A stretch of 64,000 nucleotides of DNA from NCBI RefSeq assembly GCF_032884065.1, contig NC_088867.1, positions 55,324,968-55,388,967 on the forward strand. Reading direction: 5' to 3'. Below are positions 23,353 through 32,878 of the stretch, in pieces. Every line of letters begins with the position of its first letter. Position 1 is the stretch's first letter. Position numbers and translations under genes: made by a program. This DNA is from Artemia franciscana. Lineage: Eukaryota; Arthropoda; Branchiopoda; Anostraca; Artemiidae. The notes below the pieces were generated by a model. The model was not told the origin of the DNA. It saw only the letters and a list, made by a program, of their open reading frames with translations, and did no database searches.

Positions 23353-24419
23353 TTGCTCATTTTAAGTTTCAACTTCCCTCTCAGTCAAACTTTTTTTTTT
23401 AGCTAATAAAATATAAAAAGGGAATGTTTCATCTTGGTTGTCCGAAAAGAATAAAGGTATTACATTGAAATCCCAGAGGGAATTAATAGGCGTAGGAGGG
23501 GGATGGTCAACCTCCAATCACTTTTGACACTTCAAAATGGGCACTAGAACTTTCAATTTCCAATCGAATGACCTCCTTTCGAAGTCTCTATGACAACTTC
23601 TATAAGAAGTGCCTTGGTGAAAAAGAAATAATTAAGAATACATAATGCCCACTTCTCCCTTTACTTACGCAGCGGTATTGCAATGCCTAGGAAAAAACGA
23701 ACTCTAGCCCCCCATTAATCGAAATATTAAAATAAAATGTTATTTTAGACAAAATTGAATCATCATAAGCATTTTTTGAAAAGTTGCTTCTCTACAGAAA
23801 CCAAGCTAATGCCTCTATAATAACCACACACACTCTTATAACCTTTTATTATAGCTGTTTAATTAAAGTTTTCATTATAGTTTTATTATAGCTGTTTAAT
23901 TAAAGTTGCACTTCTTTTTGGGGCATTCTGCAGATATGGTATAATTTTTAATCGGCGAAACACTAATAAGCTTTACCGTAGAGGTGGGACCCTGAAGCTG
24001 AGGGCAGGGCCATATCCAGTATTTTTTTCGTGGAGGGGGGAGTCACAAAAGGATTCTTTTCAGGGAGGTGTTTACAAAAAACAACTAAAAAAAAAGCATA
24101 AAAAATTTGTCAAATATTCATTTTTATTACGTTTTTACGAGTCGGAAAAACATTTCGCGGGGGGTTTCAAACCCCGTAGCTCCTCCCCCTAGATACGGCC
24201 TTGGCTGAAGGGGTGGTAAAACTCCTCATTTGCAGAATAAGTTTATGATTGCTTCATGTTCTAATGTCTCTCTTCACTTTCACTTTCAAAATTCACAATT
24301 TGAAAGAATGTGTTTTTCATTGTTTAAAAGTGAAAAGAATTTGCAGATCGCCTCTTCAACCATTCGATCTCCAAATCTCCAATCCGGAATTCAACCTTCA
24401 ATCTCCAAGCATCGTGTGA
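23353..24419. other. Non-coding, with a diverged fragment of the 1.74-kb family
   Basis: Positions 23470-23620 (gggcactagaactttcaattt, then aatgacctcc) resemble the 'gggcactagaacttttcattt … aatgagccctc' block of the 1.74-kb repeat in minus orientation, but are diverged. A tandem duplicate of tttattatagctgtttaatta lies at about 23845-23910. No gene is seen. Confidence 0.5.
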
Positions 24420-24890
24420 GCTTCAATAAAGTTAGTTCGTAAATGACTTAAAAAGGGTAAACTGTTTTTCATTCCGTAGCGTATTTCCTTAAGTCATATA
24501 CAAATCTGACACTTAATTGGTCGATTTGTGTGGTAATTTGACACGATGTTTACCTTCACTTGATAAGATAAGGGTAGAAGGTCCTCACGTACAGGGAAAT
24601 TGAACATGTAAACACAGCAAGTTTTAGCCATTGGGAAGAAAGCAACTTAAAACTCCAGACAATAAAATGCAGATATAGCGTTCCGATTTGCAATTTCTCA
24701 TATAAAAGTAAACGCAGAAATTCTCATCATATCAGAAACGTCTTTACTTTATCGAATAACAGTTTCATAGCAGTTTTCCTATTGCTCTTTATTTCCAGAC
24801 TTGAATTTTGCACAGAACTCTTGAACATTCCTCATTGAGCAGGTCTCTCAATGAAGTCTCTTGACTTCTCCGTGTTCCCTAAACCGTAAA
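24420..24890 (-). repeat. Dispersed repeat, inverted relative to 37380-37830
   Basis: The reverse complement of this block aligns through most of 37380-37830: shared gacttctc/gagaagtc ends, atcgaataacagtttcatag, gacacttaattggtcgattt, and the run tttaccctttt followed by acgaac.aact. The two copies lie about 13 kb apart in opposite orientation. No coding signal is seen. Confidence 0.7.
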
Positions 24891-25237
24891 AAGGTATCCC
24901 ATATTCAGCCATAAGAACCAAAAACACAAAAGCTTTCAAAAGCCACTGTCTATCATCAGCACTAAGTCCAGTACAACGAAGGAACTCAGAAGAATCAAAA
25001 TTTCAATTTCAACTTTAAATTCAAACATAGCTAAAACACTTCGTTAGCCAGTTTAATACTAGGAACGTTGCTTGAAATTCTTCACTATTGGTTGAAATCT
25101 TTTATGTTTTTTTTAGAAGAACTTTCAGCTCTTTAATATCACTCGTTTAAAAGCAGAATTTTAATAAACATAAAGTAACTCGAATATTCTAAGGCAGTTT
25201 AAGAAAATATAAACAGCAGACTGATGTGAATGGCGCT
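24891..25237. other. Putative 3' flank of ALYREF-like gene
   Basis: Non-coding; on the minus strand this is immediately downstream of the ALYREF stop codon, so it would include the 3' UTR. No clear canonical AATAAA was found on the minus strand close to the stop. Confidence 0.35.
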
Positions 25238-25906
25238 TTACGAAACGTCCATTTTGGTGTAGGAGTCGAGTTCTTTGTCCAACTGTTCAGCCGTGAGAGG
25301 CTTTCTTCCTCCACAACCGCCTCCCCAAGAATCTCGACCACGTAAATGAGCTCTGCCTCTTCCACCCATGTGCCTTTGACCTCTGTTGTCACTTCTATAT
25401 CCCCTAAATCGTCCAGATGAGATTATTAGAGATCCTAATCTCATAGTCCGTGCCACAGCAGATATCCCAGACAAGCTGATCTCAATTTTCATCTTTCGAC
25501 CATCAAGGGGGAAACCATTATACTGTTTCATAGCCTGTATAGCATCCATTCTTCGTTCGTAAATAACATTAGCTGTACCCAATGATCTTACACTCCTATC
25601 ATAGTGGACTGCTGCTGACTTTATTGGACCAAATTCTGAAAACAGCTCACGAATATCTTTGTCATTCACTCGAAAATCGAGATTAGATATGAATAGTTTT
25701 GTTCTGCCACCACCGAACTCTTCCCTTACAGATGGCCATCTTAACTCAGCTGACTGAAAGAATTTTCTCCTGCCACTTAGTCCACCTCGTTCACGCCAAC
25801 AACCTCTTCTCATGTGAAGATTTCTGCGCTTTATGACTGAACCACCACTAAATTTTCTTTCATTTAGTTTTCTGGCTTTAATAATCTCATCCAAGGACTG
25901 ATCCAT
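25238..25906 (-). CDS. ALYREF: ALYREF/THO4-type mRNA export adaptor, intronless
   Basis: Aly/REF proteins join the TREX complex, bind spliced mRNA in the nucleus and hand it to the NXF1 export receptor. The 222-residue frame starts MDQSLDEIIKARK, the conserved N-terminal UAP56-binding motif (xDxSLDDIIK). An Arg-rich linker follows, then one RRM at about residues 68-145: RNP2-like KLFISNLDF, FSEFGPIKSAAVHYDRS, LGTANVIYERRMDAIQAMKQ and YNGFPLDGRKMKIEI. Next is an RG-rich segment (RGRAHLRGRD) and the conserved C-terminal motif LTAEQLDKELDSYTKMDV. Domain order and length fit the family. The frame is complete and uninterrupted with no intron, so it is either a single-exon gene or a retrocopy that remained open. 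No poly(A) tract or target duplication was seen beside it. Surrounding DNA is repeat-rich. Confidence 0.88.
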   Translation of the reverse strand: MDQSLDEIIKARKLNERKFSGGSVIKRRNLHMRRGCWRERGGLSGRRKFFQSAELRWPSVREEFGGGRTKLFISNLDFRVNDKDIRELFSEFGPIKSAAVHYDRSVRSLGTANVIYERRMDAIQAMKQYNGFPLDGRKMKIEISLSGISAVARTMRLGSLIISSGRFRGYRSDNRGQRHMGGRGRAHLRGRDSWGGGCGGRKPLTAEQLDKELDSYTKMDVS

Positions 25907-26369
25907 TCTTAATTTTATAACTTCTGAGTTTTAAGTTCACACCAAAATGGCGTTGTACAGAATATATTGGTTGAAACCTTTACCTGGACTAAAAAAAAGT
26001 TATGTTTACCGATAAACAAAATTCTAAATTCGCAACTGGTCTTATCTAAGACAAATTTTTTTTTGCTATTTTAAAGTTGTAACAAGACCTTGGTAAATTG
26101 TCAAAACTACTTGGGACTAAGTTTAAAAGCTGGTTACCCAAAAACAGTAGTATGTCTACGTCATTTAGTATGTCCTTCGTAGAATGTTCTTGTACAATAT
26201 TATATGTTTCAATATCTTCTGTTTTGATATTCAATTGTCTTTGAATGATTGATTATAAGCAAACAAGAGTGTGTTCAGGTATCAAATTTCAAATCGAAGC
26301 TTACAAGTGGACATATTTTTAAGCTGAACGAGAAGTGTAAAAAAAGATTAATTCGTAAATTATTATCCT
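25907..26369. promoter_or_regulatory. 5' flank of ALYREF-like gene
   Basis: AT-rich. A ttataaaatt stretch (minus strand, about 25911-25921) lies directly ahead of the start codon but is too close to serve as a TATA box. No promoter motif is convincing; this is the region where the transcription start should lie if the gene is expressed. Confidence 0.3.
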
Positions 26370-26510
26370 ATTGAGTCTTACGATGACGCAGTGGCTTTGA
26401 CCTCAGCCTTATACCCCGAATTCGAACTAGAGTGTAGGAACAACAACGCTGCTGACGTAAGGACCTTTGTGGTCAAGACAAGTCGTTAATCCAATAAACA
26501 CACAAAAATA
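26370..26510 (+). mobile_element. tRNA-derived SINE-like element
   Basis: An A-box-like tgacgcagtgg (26384-26394) and a B-box-like gaattcgaac (26419-26428) are spaced as in a tRNA-derived polymerase III promoter. About 80 bp follow, ending in ccaataaacacac. The first Helitron 5' end begins just after it (26516). Confidence 0.55.
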
Positions 26511-26515
26511 TATCT

Positions 26516-27182
26516 TCTATATATATAAAAATAAGTTGTCTGTCCGTTACGCCAGATTATATCTTCTATATATATAAAAGAAAACAAACTAGAATGTAAA
26601 AACTGGAAATTGCATAAATATTTCGAAATATTTTGACAATAGATTAAAGTAATTCGAAAAAAGAAAAATGGTAAAAAACTAAAAAAAAAACTAAAAAGAA
26701 AAAACTAAAAAAAAATTAAAAAAATTAAAAAAATTAAAAAAAGAAAAAACCTAAAAAGAAAAAACGTAAAAAAATAAAAAAGATAAAAAACTAAAAAAAA
26801 AAGCTAAAAAACTAAAAAAAAAAGAAAAAACTAAAAAAAATGGGAATTGCACAAATATTTCAAAATATTTTGACAATAGATTAAAGTAATTCGAAAACCT
26901 TAAAACAGATACCCCAAATATTGAGTTAATATAAATTGTTGGAGCTTTAGCATGCTTGGCACGTAAAGATTTTTCCAAGTGTCAATGTTAGAATGAACAT
27001 TGACAAATTGAAGAAAACAAATCAATAAAAAGAAGAAACTAAAAAAAAGAAAAAACTAAAAGAGAAAAAAAACTAAAGAAGAAACTGTATCTATATATAT
27101 ATATAAATCTGTATATATAAAAATAAGTTGCCTGTCTTTTATGTTTGTTACACTATGTCTGTTACGCCAGATTATATCTTAT
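26516..27182 (+). mobile_element. Cluster of truncated Helitron 5' ends
   Basis: Helitron 5' termini of the tctatatatataaaaataag type start at about 26516, 26575 and 27108, with a fourth at 27182, all on the plus strand. Between them are A-rich tracts and the shared leader (ttggcacgtaaagatttttcc at about 26956-26976). They look like repeated insertions of one family into its own 5' region, each truncated by the next. Confidence 0.75.
26640..26850. repeat. A-rich low complexity in Helitron leader
   Basis: Runs of aaaaaactaaaaa-type sequence, the counterpart of 27250-27440 and, on the opposite strand, of 29850-30255. No coding content. Confidence 0.9.
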
Positions 27183-27535
27183 CTATATATAAAAATAAGT
27201 TGTATGTATTTTTGTATTGAGGGTTTGCATATGACGTCTGAAAAATAAAGAAGAAAAAGAAAATTGAAAAAAGAAAAATGGTAAAAAACTAAAAAAAAAA
27301 CTAAAAAAAAACTAAAAAATAAAAAAAAAGAAAAAAAGAAAAAACTTAAAAAGAAATAATGTAAAAAAAATAAAAAAATAAAAAGGTAAAAAACTAAAAA
27401 GAAAAAAACTAAAAAAAGCTAAACAACTAAAAAAAAACTAGGAATTGCACAAATATTTCAATATATTTTGATAAAAGATTAAGGTAATTCGAAAACCTTA
27501 AAACAGATACCCAAAATTTTGAGGTTTATTATATG
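27182..27535 (+). mobile_element. Helitron left part, split by a minus-strand Helitron
   Basis: Starts with the 5' terminus tctatatataaaaataag and runs through an A-rich tract to gaaaaccttaaaacagatac and gaggtttattat. The same family's continuation (attgctggagctttag, ttggcacgtaaag) resumes at 30523. The interval 27536-30522 is therefore a later insertion. Confidence 0.75.
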
Positions 27536-27839
27536 AACCTCAAAATTTTGAGTTGGTGGGGCGCTTCACGCCCCCCCCAAGCCCCCCCGCGCGCGTAAGT
27601 CGTTACGCGCCATATTAGTTATGCGCCATTGTAGTTGTGTCCCTGTGTCCCACCTGTGAATATAGATAGATTTATATATGCGTTTCAAACTACGCAAAAA
27701 TTGCGAATAAACAACATTCTTGGCTTTCCCATTGTCTGTGCATATGCAAAGCCGTATGTACTAATAATGACGTCATATACAAACGCTCTTTTTACAAACA
27801 AACAAACATGCATCCACATAACTCGTTTTTATATAGATA

Positions 27840-28700
27840 GATAGATAGATAGATACAATACAAATTAACTGCGTAAAACTTGCGAATAAACAACATTCTT
27901 CGCTGTCCAATTGTCGCTGCATATAAATACATTGTCAGGTTTACCGACCCTCGAACATGCAACGTACAATTGTCCATGGGAAAAACAATCAGGATTAAGA
28001 TCTATACCACATTTTTCTAATGATTGACCTTGAGCTTTGTTAATGGTGATTGCAAATACTAATCGAATTGGGAATTGCAATCTTTTAAATTGAAAAAGCA
28101 GATCCGTTGGAATCATGGGAATGCGAGGAATAAGAACAGCCTCACCCTCATAAGGCCCTGTCAAGATTGTGGCCTCTATTAGGTTTTCCGTTGTTTTTTT
28201 TACGGCAAGTCGCGTGCCATTGCAAAGCTTTGGTGGGTTGATATTTCTTAAAAGTATTATTGGTACGCCTATTTTTAGTTGTAGCACGTGTGGTGGAAAC
28301 CCTGAAGGATCTATGGAATTTAAAAATTCAGATGGATAATTAACCGCTTCATTTGGTTCCAAAACTGTGTCGACTGACTTGTAAAGGACTGCCTGGTCTC
28401 GAATCTTGTTCAAAACAATATTGTTGATTTCGTGGACGTCTATATTTTTGGGTGCGAGAATCGCTCTTTCACTTAGCCATTTATTATTTTTATAATTTTT
28501 TAGAATATTCGGAAATACTTTTTCAATCAATTCATTTTTGGACGTCACTAAATTACAGAAATCAGCAGGTAGTTGTATACGTCCTGAAATTGAGTCTACT
28601 GTTTGACCAGAGTCATCGTTTTGCAATCGGACACGCATATTTGTAGTTATTTTAATATTTTTACGTGTGCCTATAAATTAGAATTTTTTAGGCAAGCATT
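27840..28700 (-). pseudogene. Helitron helicase C-terminal part, repeat unit 2
   Basis: A long open frame (27865-28638) reads MRVRLQNDDSGQTVDS, FCNLVTSKNELIEKVF, FPPHVLQLKIGVPIILLRN, FAITINKAQGQSLEKCGIDL and VACSRVGKPDNVFI. This is the last third of the Pif1-type helicase, here with the VACSRVGKPDN motif in the correct frame, unlike the plus-strand copy at 19015-19428. It lacks the Walker A region. It is a tandem partner of 28850-29340, offset by about 1,017 bp. Confidence 0.88.
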
Positions 28701-28819
28701 CATTTCGTCTGCAGGAGTTAAACTACGTAAAAATTGCGAATATACAACATTCTTGGCTTTCCCATTGTCTCTGCATATACAAAGCCGTATGTACTAATAA
28801 TGACATCATATGCAAACGC

Positions 28820-29340
28820 TCTTTTTACAAACAAACAAACATGCATACATACAACTCGTTTTTATATAGATAGATAGATAGATAAAATACAAATTAACTG
28901 CGTAAAACTTGCGAATATACAACATTCTTCGCTGTCCAATTGTCGCTGCATATAAATAGATTGTCAGGTTTACCGACCCTCGAACATGCAACGTACAATT
29001 GTCAATGGGAAAAACAATCAGTATTAAGATCTATACCACATTTTTCTAATGATTGACCTTGAGCTTTGTTAATGGTGATTGCAAATGCTAATCGAATTGA
29101 GAATTGCAATCTTTTAAATTGAAAAGGCAGATCCGTTGGAATCTTGGGAATGCGAGGAATAAGAACAGCCTCACCCTCAAAAGGCCCTGTCAAGATTGTG
29201 GCCTCTATCAGGTTTTCCATTGTTTTTTTTTACGGCAAGTCGAGTGCCATAGCAAAGCTTTGGTGGGTTTATATTTCTTAAAAGTATTATTGGTAGGCCT
29301 ATTTTTAGTTGTAGCACGTGTGGTGGAAACCCTGAGAATA
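28820..29340 (-). pseudogene. Helitron helicase C-terminal part, repeat unit 1
   Basis: Same region as 27840-28340 (LLRNINPPKLC, RLAVKKN, IPKIPTDLPFQFKRLQF, FAITINKAQGQSLEKCGIDL), with a frameshift near 29220. Together with 27718-28700 it forms a direct duplication with a period of about 1,017 bp. The unit boundary near 28712 joins NPADEMNACLK coding (gcaagcattcatttcgtctg) directly to RKFYVV coding. Confidence 0.8.
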
Positions 29341-29760
29341 ATATCTCGAGGTAAAAACTGATCACCGACCATAACGATGGCCACTTCGTCGATAGTTGGA
29401 GCATTGTATCTACGCACATGTTGGCCAGGAGGCGTTTTGTCAGCGGAAATAACAATTTTATGCGTATAAGTAGGCGTCAAATCGATGGCTGTTTTGAACA
29501 GACGCACTAAATTATTATTTTCGTGGAAAAGATGTTGTAATTGGGAAACGATTGTCCTTTCAATGTTGGGAGAAATTTCGCAACGTGCATTCAATTCAGA
29601 ATTTCTATCACTGATGAAGTACAATTGTAAAAATTTATGATTTTCGCCTGAGAATGGTAGAAGAGACCCTGCTCTATGATAAATTTGCCCTTTTACTTTG
29701 AAAGTAGACATAAATTGATCTGGATTTTCAATTTGGGCTCCAAACGACGTCATTTGGAAA
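29325..29760 (-). pseudogene. Helitron N-terminal domain fused by deletion to helicase end
   Basis: Reads MTSFGAQIENPDQFMSTFKV, QIYHRAGSLLPFSGE, LQLYFISDRN, LFHENNNLVRLFKTAIDL, RRYNAPTIDEVAIVMVGDQF and LPRDIIL. At about 29340 it jumps straight into GFPPHVLQLKIG of the helicase C-terminus. The HUH Rep and helicase core (about 3 kb in the plus-strand copy) are deleted. This is a typical internal-deletion derivative and cannot transpose on its own. Confidence 0.88.
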
Positions 29761-29849
29761 CATGAGTTGTATTTTCTGATTCATTTATATTCCTTATGTC
29801 CCGGTGTCCCGGTCGTCATTTATATCCCCCTGTTTTATATCCCGCTTAT

Positions 29850-30255
29850 TTTTCAGTTTTTTCCTTTTTTTAGTTTTTTTTTACTTTTTTAGTTCTTTTA
29901 GTTTTTACCTTTTTTAGTTTTTTTTAGTTTTTTAGATGAAATTTTTTTTTTAGTTTTTTACCTTTTTTTCTTTTTAGTTTTTTATTGGTTTTTACCTTTT
30001 TTTAGCTTTTTATCTTTTTTATTTTTTTATTTTTATTTTTAATTTTATTAGTATTCTTTTTCTCTTCTATTTTTCATTTTTCCTTTTTTTTAGTTTTTTT
30101 TTAGTTTTTAGTTTTTTAAGTTTTTTCCTTTTTTTAGTTTCTTTAGTTTTTTTAGTTTTTCGGCTTTTTTATTTTTTTATTAGTTTTTATTTTTTTTTTG
30201 TAGTTTTTGCCTTTTTTTAGTTTTTTCAGTTTTTTTTAGTTTTTAGTTTTTTACC
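29850..30255. repeat. T-rich low-complexity tract
   Basis: Runs of 'tttttagttttt' with occasional cc/gc. It is the reverse-strand equivalent of the A-rich Helitron leader at 26640-26850. No gene. Confidence 0.92.
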
Positions 30256-30261
30256 TTTTTT

Positions 30262-30335
30262 AGCCTAACCAGGATTTGAACCTATGACCTTCATTCTCCG
30301 TTCTGACACCCTCTCTCACCGAGTGACTACTCCAG
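30262..30335 (-). ncRNA. tRNA-like (SINE head) sequence inside Helitron
   Basis: On the minus strand a perfect B box GGTTCAAATCC lies at about 30282-30272, and an A-box-like tagtcactcgg about 50 bp upstream. The size resembles a tRNA gene. The acceptor and T stems pair poorly, so it is more likely a tRNA-derived SINE head carried by the Helitron than a working tRNA gene. Confidence 0.45.
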
Positions 30336-30522
30336 CATGTTCATTTTGGTGTTTTAAATGGTATATTATTAACCAAATTAATGTGTTTTACAATATACTA
30401 AGCATCGTCATAACAAAAATGACGGCAACTAATTTCATGACGTCAGCAGAAACATGACGTCACCTGATCCACAGATCCACAGACCCACAGACAGACAGAC
30501 AACTTATTTTTATATATATAGA

Positions 30523-31085
30523 TTGCTGGAGCTTTAGCTTGCTTGGCACGTAAAGATTTTTCCAAGTGTCAATGTTAGAATGAACATTGACAAATTGAAG
30601 AAAACAAATCAATAAAAAGAAGAAACTTAAAAAAGAAAAACTAAAAAAGAAAAAAACTAAGAAAAGAAAAAACTAAAAAAGAAAAAAAACTGAAATGAAA
30701 CTGTATCTATATATCTATATAAAGGACGACCAGGACACTCAAAGAGAAATTACAGACTGGGATACCGGGACACAAATGACGACCGGGACACAGGGAATAT
30801 AAATGACGACCTGGACACAGGGACACAGCTACAACGGGGACGCCGGGGGCACAAGGGGGATATATAAATGACGACGGGGACACAGGGAATGTTCGATTAG
30901 CAATCACCATCAACAAAGCTCAAGGGCAATCGTTAGAAAAATGCGGTATAGATATGAATACGGATTGTTTTCCCATGGACAATTATTATGTTGCATGTTC
31001 AAGAGTTGGTAAACCTGACAATCTATTTATATAGACAGACAATAGGACAGCAAAGAATGTTGTATATTCGCAAGTTTTACGTAGT

Positions 31086-31181
<96 letters not shown>
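30523..31181 (+). mobile_element. Helitron right part with minisatellite, coding relic and (TA)n
   Basis: Continues the element interrupted at 27535 (leader ttggcacgtaaagatttttcc). A GGGACAC minisatellite (30720-30890), the helicase C-terminal relic (30900-31085: atcaccatcaacaaagctca … ttcgcaagttttacgtag) and about 95 bp of (TA)n (31088-31181) follow. The next Helitron starts directly at 31182. Confidence 0.75.
31088..31181. repeat. (TA)n microsatellite
   Basis: Pure TA run; the next Helitron 5' end (TC) begins at its last base. Confidence 0.95.
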
Positions 31182-31184
<3 letters not shown>

Positions 31185-32016
31185 ATATATATAAAAATAA
31201 GTTGTCTGTGTGTATGTGTGTCGAGTGACGTCATGTTTGTGTGTCGACTGACGTCATGTTTTTCGACTGACGAAATTAGAGACCGGGACATCGAGACGTA
31301 AATGAGGACCGGGACATAAGGAATATAAATGACGACCGGGACACTCAAAGAGAAAGCGACCGGGACACAAGGAATGTTCGATTAGCAATCACCATCAACA
31401 AAGCACCGGGACACAAATGACGACCGGGACACAGGGGATATAAATGACGACCAGGACACTCAAAGAGAAATTACAGACCGGGACACCGGAACACAAATGA
31501 CGACCGGGACACCAGGACACAGGGAATATAAATGACGACCGGGACACTCAAAGAGAAATTACAGACTGGGACACCGGGACACAGGGAAACAACAACAACG
31601 GGGACGCCGGGGGGCACAGGGGGATATATAAATGACGACGGGGACACAGGGAATGTTCGATTAGCAATCACCATCAACAAAGCTCAAGGGCAATCATTAG
31701 AATAATGAGGTATAGATCTGAATACAGATTATTTTTCCCATAGACAATTATATGTTTCATGTTCAAGAGTCGGTAAACCTGACAATCTATTTATATACAC
31801 AGACAATGGGACAGCCAAGAATGTTGTATATTCGCAAGTTTTACGTAGTTAAAAATATATGTATATATATATCTATATTCACAGATGGGACACAACTACA
31901 ATGGCGCGTAACTAATATGGCACGTAACGACTTACGCGCGCGGGGGGCTTGGGGGGGGCGAAGCGCCCCCACCAACTAGGTGTTGGGGTGGCGCGAAGCG
32001 CCACCCCAACAGCTAG
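31182..32016 (+). mobile_element. Complete-looking short Helitron, 835 bp
   Basis: The 5' end TCTATATATATAAAAATAAG is at 31182. The 3' end has a perfect 13-bp stem GTTGGGGTGGCGC / GCGCCACCCCAAC with a GAA loop (31982-32010), then CTAG at 32013-32016. Flanking bases are A and T. A second, weaker hairpin plus CTAG module (gcgccc…accaactag) precedes it at about 31955-31978. The interior holds GGGACAC minisatellite (31270-31640) and a helicase C-terminal relic (31640-31850). It is non-autonomous. Confidence 0.92.
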
Positions 32017-32029
32017 TATAGATATATAT

Positions 32030-32281
32030 ATCTTAAGCGTCTAGCTTGAATAGTTTAGGTGACAGGTTAACGGAAACAAAGTCTAACACGCATTTGATTT
32101 TACATATTGATTTATATTATTAGCGCATTTATGTTACATTTACTGCTAGTAATTGTTAGTGGATGATTAAACAATAATGAAGTTTTATCATAATAACCAA
32201 ATCTAGTTCACAATACGAAAATAAAAGGAATAGAGATTTTCATGGAATTTCGATCACCTTTGAAACTTACATTTACAAAAA
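32030..32281. other. AT-rich spacer, nothing recognised
   Basis: No gene or terminus was recognised. Confidence 0.4.
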
Positions 32282-32705
32282 ATAATAGCCTAGTGTCTGG
32301 CTTAACGCTTCTTGACAACACTGTCGACCTCTCAGAAGCTGAGATCGAAACCTATGGTCTCGTAGTGAAAAAATAATACTTTGTTATTCTATAAAATTTG
32401 AAAACAATACTAGGCTACCTAGAATTTAATAATGTGACAACACCGTCAGCCTCTCAGAAGATGGGATCGAAACCCCCCTAATCCTGGATTACAAAGAAGA
32501 GGAATAATAGTTTGTTATTCTCTAAAATTTGAAAACCGTACTTGGCTACCTAAAACTTAATAATGTAACAACATCGTCGGCCTCTCAGAAGCTGGGATCG
32601 AAACTCCCCTTAATCTCGTTTTCAAAGAAGAGGAATAATAGTTTGTTATTCTCTAAAATTTGATAATAATACTAGGCTACCTAAAATTTAACAATGTGAC
32701 AACTA
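32282..32705. repeat. Tandem array, about 3 copies of about 130 bp
   Basis: The phrase gacaacac.gtc..cctctcagaagctgggatcgaaac recurs at about 32314, 32437 and 32567, with gtttgttattctctaaaattt between and a partial fourth at about 32697. Spacing is 123-130 bp. Confidence 0.85.
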
Positions 32706-32878
32706 TTTTTCGAAAGATGACAGAATTTCTTTTAAAAACATTCAACTTAATTAAAATATAAAATCAGTTCAATTTTCCATGCACTTGTGTCTTCAATTTT
32801 AAAATCATATATGATCTTTCTTTGAATTGACGGCTAAATCAAGAAGAAAGGTCTTTTTGAACATTAATCGTCATATTG
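32706..32878. other. Left flank of copy C; start of the filled site
   Basis: AT-rich. The last about 38 bp (gaagaaaggtctttttgaac at 32843-32862, then attaatcgtcatatt) occur uninterrupted, in reverse complement, at about 35940-35985, with the sequence that follows copy C joined on. They mark the left side of the insertion site. Confidence 0.65.

Larger units (their letters stand above)
27551..30522 (-). mobile_element. Helitron, minus strand, internally deleted and duplicated
   Basis: The 5' end is at 30522-30495 (TCTATATATATAAAAATAAG in reverse, then gtctgtctgtctg). The 3' end is at about 27551-27655, with GGGGCG-hairpin-CGCCCC and the gcgcgtaacgacttacgcgc words. The terminal CTAG is missing and replaced by ctcaaaattttgag. 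Coding relics inside run on the minus strand. It sits inside another plus-strand Helitron (27182-27535 plus 30523 onward), so it is the younger insertion. Confidence 0.85.

Noticed and set aside
30262-30335. Functional tRNA gene
   Set aside because: The B box is perfect but acceptor and T stems pair poorly and it lies in a Helitron; a SINE head is more likely.
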